A program made the position numbers and the translations under genes. A stretch of 64,000 bases of DNA, taken from assembly GCA_000701625.1 (NCBI GenBank), contig JNJK01000008.1:124001-188000 (forward strand), written 5' to 3'. Below the pieces are notes generated by a model. It did not search any database. It saw nothing but the letters and a program-made list of their open reading frames with translations, and was not told where the DNA came from. This DNA is from Lachnospiraceae bacterium MC2017. GTDB taxonomy: Bacteria; Bacillota; Clostridia; Lachnospirales; Lachnospiraceae. This document shows positions 53,090 to 61,575 of the stretch, piece by piece; within the stretch, counting starts at the first letter, position 1; each line of letters opens with the position of its first letter.

Positions 53090-53239
53090 ATGGTAACACA
53101 TTTAATAAAAAATGAAAACAATTTTTTGAAAAATGTAGATTTTTAATTAGAAACAATATTTTAATCTTGTAGTGATCAGGTGTTATGGGATAAACTAAGC
53201 TGTGTATTAAATCGCGTACAAATAAGCAAAAAGATGACA

Positions 53240-53307
53240 GGAAGAGCATGCAGCTTCCACGCTCGCGCGGTGAGTCCGCCAAAGTCGGATTCTTTATTCT
53301 ATGGAAG
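53240..53307 (+). promoter_or_regulatory. Switch-like structured leader of the amidase gene
   Basis: Three segments can pair in two exclusive ways: GGAAG (53240-53244) with CTTCC (53254-53258), or CTTCCA (53254-53259) with TGGAAG (53302-53307). A separate hairpin GAGTCCG / CGGATTC (53272-53292) is followed by TTTATTCT, a weak terminator. It does not match the c-di-AMP (ydaO) or c-di-GMP consensus I know. A 44-codon frame starting at 53235 crosses it and ends directly before the amidase ATG. Confidence 0.4.
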
Positions 53308-53368
53308 ACGCGAAAAAAGACCCGTAAACAAAGGGGAACAGCATATTAATAAAGGAGATATCAGGTAA

Positions 53369-54250
53369 ATGATGAAGTTTGTAAAGGCCTTTTTGGCCAC
53401 AGTAGCATTAGGCGTATTTAGTATGGGAGTTTCTGCTCAGGCAGCGACTGTTGTGATTGATCCGGGACACGGTGGAGCAGGACTTGAGGGTGTCGGAGCA
53501 GTTTATGCACCTTATATAGAAAAGGCACTTACAATGGATGTGGCTACAAAGCTCTGTGATGAGCTTAATGCGTCCGGTATTTCAACATCCATGACACGTA
53601 CTACAGATACAGCACTTTCTCTTGCAGACAGAGCTGCGAAAGCAAAGAGTGAGGGCGCAAAGCTCTTAGTCAGCATTCACTTTAATGCATCAGGCCCGCA
53701 CGATAAGTCAGGTACAGAAGTATGGTCTTCCATGGCAGGAAATCACTATAAAGTAGGTTCAGAGTGCGGAAATCAGATTCTTGCAAATATCTCAGCACTT
53801 GGCCTTTCCAATAAGGGAGTAAAGGTCAGAGGTGGTTCAAGAGGCGATTACTACGGAGTTATCCGCTATGGTGTAGCACAGGGTATCCCTACGATCATCG
53901 TAGAGCACTGCTTCATAGATAACGCTTACGACAGATCGATCCTTGAAAGTAAGGGAACGGCAGCATTCGCTCATGCAGATGCAGTAGGTATCTCAACATT
54001 CCTTGGAAGCGCAACGGGTCAGGCTCTTGTAAATGGAACACTTGATGTATCACCTGCAACAGCAGTAGCAGCAGTTCCTACAACGACCAGCGTAGCATCA
54101 GCAAGTCTCCAGGCAAACTTCTCAGCATCTGACTGGCAGTGGCTCTTAAGTCAGTGGGCATACACAGGAAATGCAGAGGCAATGATCAGCCAGGTACCGT
54201 TAGCTGATCTCCAGAGTCTTGTAAACGAACATAATAAAGGTAATATCTGA
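53369..54250 (+). CDS. Secreted N-acetylmuramoyl-L-alanine amidase (Amidase_3)
   Basis: A signal peptide (cut after about A-Q-A-A) leads the 293-residue protein. The zinc amidase domain (about 27-210) has V-I-D-P-G-H-G-G, a Glu in Y-I-E-K-A-L, S-I-H-F-N-A and the catalytic Glu in I-V-E-H-C-F-I-D-N. It cleaves the bond between muramic acid and the peptide stem in peptidoglycan. The C-terminal 50 residues (S-A-S-D-W-Q-W-L-L-S-Q-W) are an unrecognised extension. AAAGGAG lies 11 bases before the first ATG of an ATGATG pair. Confidence 0.93.
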   Translation: MMKFVKAFLATVALGVFSMGVSAQAATVVIDPGHGGAGLEGVGAVYAPYIEKALTMDVATKLCDELNASGISTSMTRTTDTALSLADRAAKAKSEGAKLLVSIHFNASGPHDKSGTEVWSSMAGNHYKVGSECGNQILANISALGLSNKGVKVRGGSRGDYYGVIRYGVAQGIPTIIVEHCFIDNAYDRSILESKGTAAFAHADAVGISTFLGSATGQALVNGTLDVSPATAVAAVPTTTSVASASLQANFSASDWQWLLSQWAYTGNAEAMISQVPLADLQSLVNEHNKGNI

Positions 54251-54275
54251 TAAAGATCATAATTGTTTTTTGTTC

Positions 54276-54310
54276 GAGTCCGTCCTGATAAAACAGGGCG
54301 GACTCATTTT
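54276..54310 (+). terminator. Amidase gene terminator
   Basis: GAGTCCGTCCTG and CAGGGCGGACTC pair over 12 bases (one G-U) around ATAAAA, followed by ATTTT. Confidence 0.85.
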
Positions 54311-54372
54311 GATAGTATCATGATATTGGCGTTAAAAACCTGTTAATATCGTTCAACAATTATTGTCTTTGA

Positions 54373-54702
54373 TTATTTCATGAGCTTCTGCAACACCGTT
54401 ACAAGTTCATCTATCGATTCATCTTTTCCCGCACGTATATCTGTTGCCACACAGGTTCTTATGTGCTCTGCAAGAAGGCACTTATTAAAACTGTTTAATG
54501 CCGCATTTACTGCAGATACCTGAATCAGAATATCCGGACAGTATGCGTCATTTTCCAGCATATTTTCGATGCCACGTATCTGTCCTTCGATTCGTTTCAG
54601 CCGGTTCATCATTTTCTTTATTTCCTGCTCAGACCGCTCTTTTTTTCTGTTAGAGCAGTGCTCACAGTGCATTTCTTCAGCCATTTCCATCTTCTCTTCC
54701 AT
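54373..54702 (-). CDS. csoR: CsoR-family copper-sensing repressor
   Basis: CsoR releases DNA on binding Cu(I). The 109 residues are all-helical with the Cys-His-Cys metal set: A-Y-C-P-D, E-H-I-R-T-C. The core motif R-L-K-R-I-E-G-Q-I-R-G-I is present. An N-terminal extension carries M-H-C-E-H-C-S, possibly a second metal site. It follows the HMA gene by 83 bases that hold a repeat. Two CsoR-like operators lie at the promoter of the unit. The start has AGGAG. Confidence 0.9.
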   Translation of the reverse strand: MEEKMEMAEEMHCEHCSNRKKERSEQEIKKMMNRLKRIEGQIRGIENMLENDAYCPDILIQVSAVNAALNSFNKCLLAEHIRTCVATDIRAGKDESIDELVTVLQKLMK

Positions 54703-54733
54703 AATTTCTCCTATAGCACAAATTTACGTAGTT

Positions 54734-54783
54734 ACATGATAACACGAATTGCTCTGTCACCAATGTAGCTCACGCAATTCTAT
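54734..54783. repeat. Composite-repeat module between csoR and the HMA gene
   Basis: GATAACACGAATTGCTCTG ... TGTAGCTCACGCAATTCTA matches the module at 26053 and 16438, with a perfect GAATTGC / GCAATTC inverted pair. Confidence 0.65.
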
Positions 54784-54785
54784 CA

Positions 54786-55133
54786 TTATAAAAGCGTATA
54801 CCCTGCGTCCTCAATTACCTTGCGAAATTCCTCCCGGGATATCTCGCGGCTCATACGGATCACAGCCTCTGATCTCTTTAGATTAACTTTTGCAGCCGCA
54901 CCGTCTATCTTATTTAACGCATTCTGAACACGTACTCTGCAATTATCACAGTGCATACCCTCTATCTTAAGAACCTCTTTTCCTATTTCAGGCTTGTCGA
55001 GTTTCTTTTTATCCTCAATGATACCACTGCCTCCGCCGCAGCAGCCTCCTTCGCCCTTCATATGCTTTATCGCCTCACGCGCCGCAAAGATCACTATCAG
55101 CGCAATGATAACTACAATAATTATGTTAGCCAT
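54786..55133 (-). CDS. FeoB-associated-type Cys-rich membrane segment fused to an HMA copper-binding domain
   Basis: Residues 1-20 form one membrane helix, followed by a G-G-C-C-G-G-G motif like small FeoB-associated Cys-rich proteins. Residues 50-115 are a heavy-metal-associated domain with G-M-H-C-D-N-C, as in CopZ chaperones. It would hold Cu(I) at the membrane. No copper-exporting P-type ATPase is in the window. It lies two bases after the GAGGAGG-linked 48-residue gene and before csoR. Confidence 0.85.
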   Translation of the reverse strand: MANIIIVVIIALIVIFAAREAIKHMKGEGGCCGGGSGIIEDKKKLDKPEIGKEVLKIEGMHCDNCRVRVQNALNKIDGAAAKVNLKRSEAVIRMSREISREEFRKVIEDAGYTLL

Positions 55134-55145
55134 TTGTCAGCCTCC

Positions 55146-55292
55146 TCAATCCTGAAAATCTTTATTTTCTTTATTTTTTTTGAAAAAATTTATGACCAGC
55201 TTTTTTAATTCCATCACTCCGATAAATGCAAAATATATCAAAAGAAATACTGCAACTACCAGAAGAAACATCCTGATATCTCCGTTTCCCAT
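55146..55292 (-). CDS. 48-residue single-pass membrane protein
   Basis: This short frame starts M-G-N-G-D-I-R-M-F-L-L-V-V-A-V and ends N-K-E-N-K-D-F-Q-D. Residues 8-28 make one membrane helix, and the tail is Lys/Glu rich. AAAGGAC precedes the ATG, and the stop overlaps the ribosome-binding site of the next gene. It is the first gene after the CsoR-type promoter, so a metal-linked role is likely. I do not recognise a family. Confidence 0.6.
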   Translation of the reverse strand: MGNGDIRMFLLVVAVFLLIYFAFIGVMELKKLVINFFKKNKENKDFQD

Positions 55293-55342
55293 TATTTGTC
55301 CTTTCTCGTCACAATTAGACGACGCAAATCTTATCTGCGCTC

Positions 55343-55371
55343 ATAATATACCCCCTCACGGTATGTGTCAA
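55343..55371 (-). promoter_or_regulatory. Promoter of the csoR unit
   Basis: TTGACA (55366-55371), a 17-base spacer and TATTAT (55343-55348) on the minus strand. A CsoR-like operator fills the spacer. Confidence 0.8.
55348..55364. promoter_or_regulatory. CsoR-like operator 1
   Basis: ATACC-GTGAG-G-GGGTAT on the minus strand, matching the known CsoR pattern of inverted TACC/GGTA arms with a G-tract. It lies between the -35 and -10 elements, where binding would block RNA polymerase. Confidence 0.65.
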
Positions 55372-55379
55372 CATTTATT

Positions 55380-55396
55380 TTACCCCTGCCAGGTAT
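55380..55396. promoter_or_regulatory. CsoR-like operator 2
   Basis: ATACC-TGGCA-GGGGTAA on the minus strand, with the same arms and spacing as operator 1, 32 bases (three helical turns) upstream. Confidence 0.55.
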
Positions 55397-55617
55397 ATCA
55401 CAACAACGTGCTCTGATTTCCCAAAAAATTATGAATTATTTATTAAACAATCAATTTTCCTCTTCCATTATTGTCAAAAATGAAGCATAATTATACTGCA
55501 CATAAATGGGCTACAGGTTTAGGGTTGCCAGGGAGCTCGTGCAGAAGTATAAATATATCGTGTCTGTTGCGGTGTTGAACAGATACACAATTATCATTAA
55601 TTGGGGAGATGATAAAC

Positions 55618-55806
55618 ATGACTAAGAATCTGATCGATTTTCAGACTCATAAGTCATCAGAGGGATTCACAGATGTGATAAGCATGATAAAGAGTTTTGG
55701 TTTCACTGCTCATCACTACCACAAAAACGAGACTGGTCGCTACGGCGCCGATAAGAGTCCTAAAAAACTGATGACGTCGAAAAATCAAAAAAGAAGGCTT
55801 GCATAA
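55618..55806 (+). CDS. Small protein of unknown function
   Basis: I do not recognise this 62-residue product. It begins M-T-K-N-L-I-D-F-Q-T-H-K and contains G-F-T-A-H-H-Y-H-K-N-E-T-G-R-Y-G, a His/Tyr/Gly-rich centre, and ends in a basic K-N-Q-K-R-R-L-A. An ATG at 55609 is too near the GGGGAG site; the ATG at 55618 is preferred. A TTGTCA ... TATACT promoter-like pair lies near 55478-55505, and a terminator follows. The strong flanking signals favour a real single-gene unit. The 110-base leader holds a GTGTCTGTT / AACAGATACAC hairpin. Confidence 0.65.
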   Translation: MTKNLIDFQTHKSSEGFTDVISMIKSFGFTAHHYHKNETGRYGADKSPKKLMTSKNQKRRLA

Positions 55807-55827
55807 TTAAATACAAGCCTATCAAGG

Positions 55828-55853
55828 ACTGCCGCTTAACTGCGGCAGTTTTT
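55828..55853 (+). terminator. Terminator of the 62-residue gene
   Basis: ACTGCCGC and GCGGCAGT form an 8-base stem with loop TTAACT, then TTTTT. Confidence 0.88.
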
Positions 55854-55864
55854 CTTAATTTTTA

Positions 55865-56210
55865 TGATGTCAGGGTCAAAAGGTCAAAATCCGATTGTGC
55901 TTGCACAAAGAGGATTGAGACCTTGGGACCCGCAAAACACGAGCAAGTAGCGTTATTACGCGGAATGCGAGTGTTTTAGGATTGCGGGAATTGCGTAGCA
56001 ATGAAGCAATCCGTGTTATTGTTCAGACGCAACCGGAGCACTACGCTGCGTAGGTTGCGACCAAGAAAGATGAAAAACCATTGGATTTTGCCCATCGCCG
56101 AAGGCGATTTAATTGGCAAAATCCGTTACGTGAGCGAGCTGGAAGCGAGTGAACAGTAACCAATCCGTGACATCAGTAAGGGGCAAAATTTACTTTTGAC
56201 CCTTACATCA
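55865..56210. mobile_element. Composite non-coding element with terminal inverted repeats
   Basis: TGATGTCAGGGTCAAAAG (55865-55882) and CTTTTGACCCTTACATCA (56193-56210) are inverted with 17 of 18 matches, enclosing 346 bases. It contains a GATAACACG-type module (55936-56018) and a family 1 repeat (56019-56160). There is no reading frame for a transposase, so it resembles a MITE carrying other repeats. Parts of it recur at 16402, 26053, 49674 and 54734. It lies 3 bases before the eno stop codon. Confidence 0.65.
56019..56160. repeat. Family 1 structured intergenic repeat, copy C
   Basis: In the same orientation as copy A. The first hairpin arms are CGCAACC / GGTTGCG where copy A has CGTAAAC / GTTTACG, two compensated base pairs. 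The second hairpin and the GAGCGAGCTG ... GTGAACAGTAAC end are nearly identical to copy A. Confidence 0.85.
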
Positions 56211-56213
56211 TTT

Positions 56214-57545
<1,332 letters not shown>

Positions 57546-57557
57546 CTAACCCAATTC

Positions 57558-57586
57558 ATTTTATTATGACGCATATTTACTGTCAA
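57558..57586 (-). promoter_or_regulatory. eno promoter
   Basis: TTGACA (57581-57586), a 17-base spacer and TAAAAT (57558-57563) on the minus strand, 43 bases before the ATG. Confidence 0.75.
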
Positions 57587-57644
57587 CATCGCGACTGCGA
57601 TTTTGAGCTTAATGAAAAAAGCTGTCAATATTTATTCAGAAACA

Positions 57645-57684
57645 GAAAAAGCCCACGATCACCTTTTACGATGACCATGGACTT
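57645..57684 (-). terminator. Purine permease gene terminator
   Basis: AAGTCCATGGTCATC and GGTGATCGTGGGCTT pair throughout (several G-U) around GTAAAA, followed by TTTTT on the minus strand. Confidence 0.8.
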
Positions 57685-57716
57685 AGTTTTCTGTTTAGAT
57701 TATCAATTGAATTACA

Positions 57717-59105
57717 TTACTGGAAGTTTGTTACCAGTGCTGCGATCCTGAGTGCAAAGAGTACAAATACAACCCACATTATCGGGCTTACGTCCTTTGC
57801 CTTACCTTCAAATACCTTGATCACAACCCAGAAAAGGATTGCAAACATGATACCTGTTGCGATGGAATAGCAAAGCGGCATCATGAGCATTGCGAGATAT
57901 GCACCTACTGTATCGGCGATATCACCCTCAAAGTCGATCTGCTTTGCGCTGGATACCATCAGCATACCAACGTACATAAGAGCCGGAGCTGTGGCAAATC
58001 CAGGGATAGCAAGGAAAATCGGTGAAAGCACGATAGATACCAGGAACATGATACCTGTAACACATGCTGTAAGACCGGTTCTTCCTCCTGCTGCTACACC
58101 TGCAGAGGACTCTACAAAGGAAGTAATCGTAGATGTACCAAGGCATGCACCTGCAACTGTTCCTATTGCATCAGAGAGAAGAACCTTTCCTACTCTCGGA
58201 AGCTTGCCTTCTTTATCAAGAAGTCCTGCCTTATCAGCGACAGCCACTACTGTTCCTACAGTGTCAAAAAGGTCAACATAGAGGAATGAGAATACGATTG
58301 CGATAAACTGTACAAAATGTCCGGGTGCGAGCGCCCATGCAAAATTGAACTTAAATGCTGTATTTGCAAGACCTGCCACCTGAAGACCTGCTGAAAAATC
58401 AGGCATAAGGCTGTAAACACCTGCGTCAGGATTAACTACATACCATCCGGTCTTCTCAGCAAAGATACCAAGTACCCATGTAACGATGATGCCGATAAGA
58501 ACAGCACCCTTAACATTTTTCTTTGCAAGAACAACAATAAGCGCAAATCCAATGAGTGCCAGTGCAACTTCCGGTCTTGCGAAACTGCCGAGACCGATAG
58601 TCGTGGAACCGTCATCACCGTGTGTGAATGTCACGATTCCAGCGCCCTGAAGCGCAATATATGCAACAAAAAGACCGATACCTGCAGAAATACCGTTCTT
58701 AAGATTCTGAGGTATACCATTTACCATTGCCTCACGGACTTTGAAAACAGAAAGGATCAGGAAAATGATACCTTCACAAAGAACCGCCGTAAGAGCGATA
58801 GTAAACGGATCAGCTTCTCCTGCAAGCTCACCTAAACAAACCGTGTAGGCAAAATAAGCGTTAAGTCCCAGACCTGCTGAAAGAGCGATCGGGTAATTTG
58901 CAAGGAAAGCCATTACAAAGGTAGCAAGCGCAGAAGCAAGAGCTGTTGCCATGAATACGCCGCCGCGGTCCATAACAGAACCAAGAATGTTGGGGTTTAC
59001 GGCCAGAATATAGGCCATTGTCAGAAAGGTTGTGAGACCGGCGATAACTTCGCGTCTTACATCAGTGCCGTTCTCCTGAAGTTTAAAACATTTCTCCAGC
59101 ATCAA
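57717..59105 (-). CDS. AzgA-type purine permease (NCS2 guanine/hypoxanthine/adenine branch)
   Basis: The 462 residues match the AzgA/PbuG group: V-R-R-E-V-I-A-G-L-T-T-F-L-T-M-A-Y-I at the N-terminus, L-S-A-G-L-G-L-N-A-Y-F, and F-V-E-S-S-A-G-V-A-A-G-G-R-T-G-L-T, the usual signature. It imports purine bases with protons. It is single, with its own promoter (59256-59284), a structured leader and a terminator. The start is an ATGATG pair with GGAGAA. Confidence 0.92.
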   Translation of the reverse strand: MMLEKCFKLQENGTDVRREVIAGLTTFLTMAYILAVNPNILGSVMDRGGVFMATALASALATFVMAFLANYPIALSAGLGLNAYFAYTVCLGELAGEADPFTIALTAVLCEGIIFLILSVFKVREAMVNGIPQNLKNGISAGIGLFVAYIALQGAGIVTFTHGDDGSTTIGLGSFARPEVALALIGFALIVVLAKKNVKGAVLIGIIVTWVLGIFAEKTGWYVVNPDAGVYSLMPDFSAGLQVAGLANTAFKFNFAWALAPGHFVQFIAIVFSFLYVDLFDTVGTVVAVADKAGLLDKEGKLPRVGKVLLSDAIGTVAGACLGTSTITSFVESSAGVAAGGRTGLTACVTGIMFLVSIVLSPIFLAIPGFATAPALMYVGMLMVSSAKQIDFEGDIADTVGAYLAMLMMPLCYSIATGIMFAILFWVVIKVFEGKAKDVSPIMWVVFVLFALRIAALVTNFQ

Positions 59106-59109
59106 AAAT

Positions 59110-59222
59110 TCTCCTATCCGGAACGTCTCCCGGCTTGGCGAAAGCTCTCCTGCCTTACGCTCAACGCCTTAGGCGGCCTGAGGCCGCCTGTTATCTGCGG
59201 CGTTCCTGCACAGATAACATAC
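59110..59222 (-). promoter_or_regulatory. Switch-like structured leader of the purine permease gene
   Basis: In the minus-strand leader GTTATCTG pairs with CAGATAAC and AGGCGGCC with GGCCGCCT. Alternative pairings exist: AACGCC with GGCGTT, and GGAACG with CGTTCC near the ribosome-binding site. These share bases, so they exclude one another. The sequence does not match the purine (guanine/adenine) riboswitch core. Confidence 0.45.
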
Positions 59223-59255
59223 CCACTTGCATCATTTATGACACAATACATCAAC

Positions 59256-59284
59256 ATTATGTAGATACGTTATCAGTGTGTCAA
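59256..59284 (-). promoter_or_regulatory. Purine permease promoter
   Basis: TTGACA (59279-59284), a 17-base spacer and CATAAT (59256-59261) on the minus strand; leader of about 145 bases. Confidence 0.65.
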
Positions 59285-59311
59285 GGAAAAAACTTAATGA
59301 ATTTTTAAGAA

Positions 59312-60238
59312 TTATAATTCCTTTTCTCTAAGTCCCATGAGAAGGGCTTCTGTACGGATCCTGTCAGCTATACCCATAGAAAATGCTGCTGCACTTCCCG
59401 CTGCGATACCCATGAGAAATGCATTATGATAGTCTGTTTCACTTCCGGATAATCCTGTAAGAAAACCTGCCACCATCGAGTCTCCGGAGCCAACAGTATT
59501 GACTACATTTCCTTCAGGAGCGGGCATAGAGTACTCTTCTCCGCTGTCAGTAACCAGTACAGCTCCGTCTCCCCCAAGTGATACGAGCACGTTTCTTGCT
59601 CCCTGTTCCTGCAGCTTTTTAGCATATTTCAATGCATCGTCTCTGTTATTTATCTTTGTGTGGAAAAGTTCCTGAAGCTCATCTCTGTTTGGCTTTACGA
59701 GAAACGGCTTGTACGGAATCAGTTCTCTAAGATATGATCCACCTGTATCCAATACGATACGGCAGCCGTCCTCCTGTGCTACTGCATCGAGGATCCTTCT
59801 GTAACTGTCTCTCGGCATGGATACCGGAACACTTCCTGAAAGCACCAGCGTATCCGTGGGCTCAAGATCACGTATTTTGTCAATAAGGCGATCCAGATCT
59901 CTCGGCGTCATTGACGGTCCCTGACCATTGATCTCTGTTTCACCATTATCAGCCAGTACCTTTACATTTATACGTGAGCATCCGCCCTTCAACTCTATAA
60001 AGTCATTTGCAACACCTTCATTCTTGAGTCTTCGCCCGATTTCCTCTCCTGTAAAACCTGCCAAAAAACCAAGAGCAGTACTCTTAACCCCGAATCGTTT
60101 CAGAACCACGGAAACATTTATGCCCTTTCCTCCCGGCATGATCACTTCATTATCCGTTCTGTTTAGTGCCCTGCTCTTAAAATCCGCTACCGACACTACG
60201 TAGTCCAACGATGGATTAAGTGTTACAGTGTAGATCAT
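59312..60238 (-). CDS. pfkB: 1-phosphofructokinase family sugar kinase
   Basis: PfkB-family kinases such as FruK phosphorylate fructose-1-phosphate or tagatose-6-phosphate. The 308 residues contain M-P-G-G-K-G-I-N-V-S and the catalytic N-T-V-G-S-G-D-S-M-V-A-G-F. The M-I-Y-T-V-T-L-N-P-S-L-D start is typical, with GAGGAG before the ATG at 60238; the longer frame to 60301 overlaps the kinase gene and is less likely. No fructose PTS genes are adjacent, so the exact substrate is uncertain. Confidence 0.92.
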   Translation of the reverse strand: MIYTVTLNPSLDYVVSVADFKSRALNRTDNEVIMPGGKGINVSVVLKRFGVKSTALGFLAGFTGEEIGRRLKNEGVANDFIELKGGCSRINVKVLADNGETEINGQGPSMTPRDLDRLIDKIRDLEPTDTLVLSGSVPVSMPRDSYRRILDAVAQEDGCRIVLDTGGSYLRELIPYKPFLVKPNRDELQELFHTKINNRDDALKYAKKLQEQGARNVLVSLGGDGAVLVTDSGEEYSMPAPEGNVVNTVGSGDSMVAGFLTGLSGSETDYHNAFLMGIAAGSAAAFSMGIADRIRTEALLMGLREKEL

Positions 60239-60261
60239 TTTTGATAAATCTCCTCTCAAAA

Positions 60262-61557
60262 TCATAGAATAATCGTAAACATTATAATACCATCTTTCCA
60301 TCCAACGGAAATCTTTCCTTTGAGTGTGGAAACGATTTCCTGCGCCATGGAAAGACCTATGCCGAATCCCTTTTTTGCGCTGTTATGTGACTGATCGGCT
60401 CTAAAAAAACGGTCAAAGAAACGTGAATAATCAGCATCTGCTCCTGCAGCATAATTATTTAGGAATCTAAGCTTTACCCTCTTTCCTCTGTGTGAAAGAA
60501 CAGCTCTGACTTCCCCGCCCTCATCGCAGTATTTTACCGCATTATCCATCATAATGGATATAAGTTCCTGCACCAGATTTTTATCGCTCATGAGCTCAAT
60601 CCCCGATTCTGCCGTGAGTTCCAGTTTTTTTCCATCATTTTCAAGGATCGGTCTGAAAGATTCCGTAGTTTCTGTAAAGATATCCGATATATTCAGTTTT
60701 TCTATGACGATATTTGTATCATCTTCTTCCATTCGAGCGAGCCGGATAAGGTTATTTACAAGCATGGACAGCCTCTTTACCTGATTTAACGTACTTATCG
60801 TCCACTCATTTTCGCCATTCATCATCTGGATAACTTCTGTATTGGCCGAGATAATGGCTAACGGTGTCTTTAATTCATGTCCCGCATTCGTGACAAATTG
60901 TTTCTGTTTCTCAAAGCTCTGTATCACAGGAGCAATAGCTCTCTTTGAAAGTACTACCACCAGGATAAATACAATGAAATACGCTGCAAGTCCTATTCCA
61001 GCCGACAGTTTCATTGTATTTTTAAGTCTCTCATCCTCATTTGTATAGTCCAGAAAAACAACTAGCGTATTTCCATTTTCTTGTTTTGACACTTTATACA
61101 CATAACTCATGCTCCAAAATTTTCGCTTATCCTTATTGAGGCGTTTCCGCTCAAATATCTGATAAGCAATAGTGTCATTATCGTCAGCTCTTATATAGCC
61201 AATAGAATGATTTGAAGCTATCGCTGCTTTCGCATATTCCTCAGCACCTTCCTCATCCACCGACGATATATGGTTCATTTCCATATCCTGTACTTTTCCG
61301 TCCGCATCCAATATCACACTAAAATACCTGGTCGCATAAGGGAATTCTGCCGTAATGTATGAATAAAGCTTATATTCGATATCATCAAAGGAAGGCAGTT
61401 CACCGGAGTTTGCGCTGATAAGGTCCAGTTTTGCACGCACTTCATTAGTCATCTGGTAAACAGAGATCAGGTTTATAAGTCCAAGAACCACCAGCATAAC
61501 TGCCAGTAGAGATCCCATTGCGATAAAGATAAATTTCCGCTGCAGCCTCTGTATCAT
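60262..61557 (-). CDS. Two-component sensor histidine kinase
   Basis: The 431 residues have a membrane helix at about 10-32, an extracellular domain (about 33-175), a second helix (about 182-205), HisKA with the His in N-A-G-H-E-L-K-T-P-L, N box M-D-N-A-V-K-Y and G box G-I-G-L-S-M-A. It pairs with the OmpR-type regulator 18 bases upstream. The signal is unknown; adjacent murI suggests, but does not prove, an envelope link. AAGGGG precedes the ATG. Confidence 0.93.
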   Translation of the reverse strand: MIQRLQRKFIFIAMGSLLAVMLVVLGLINLISVYQMTNEVRAKLDLISANSGELPSFDDIEYKLYSYITAEFPYATRYFSVILDADGKVQDMEMNHISSVDEEGAEEYAKAAIASNHSIGYIRADDNDTIAYQIFERKRLNKDKRKFWSMSYVYKVSKQENGNTLVVFLDYTNEDERLKNTMKLSAGIGLAAYFIVFILVVVLSKRAIAPVIQSFEKQKQFVTNAGHELKTPLAIISANTEVIQMMNGENEWTISTLNQVKRLSMLVNNLIRLARMEEDDTNIVIEKLNISDIFTETTESFRPILENDGKKLELTAESGIELMSDKNLVQELISIMMDNAVKYCDEGGEVRAVLSHRGKRVKLRFLNNYAAGADADYSRFFDRFFRADQSHNSAKKGFGIGLSMAQEIVSTLKGKISVGWKDGIIMFTIIL

Positions 61558-61575
61558 CCGACCACCCCTTACTGC

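Noticed and set aside
53180-53368. 62-codon frame as an independent gene before the amidase
   Set aside because: No good start signal at 53180; the region folds into competing stems, so it is listed as a leader. A shorter 44-codon leader peptide from 53235 remains possible.
59106-59311. Known purine riboswitch upstream of the purine permease
   Set aside because: The conserved loop sequences of the purine aptamer are absent; only generic stems are seen.
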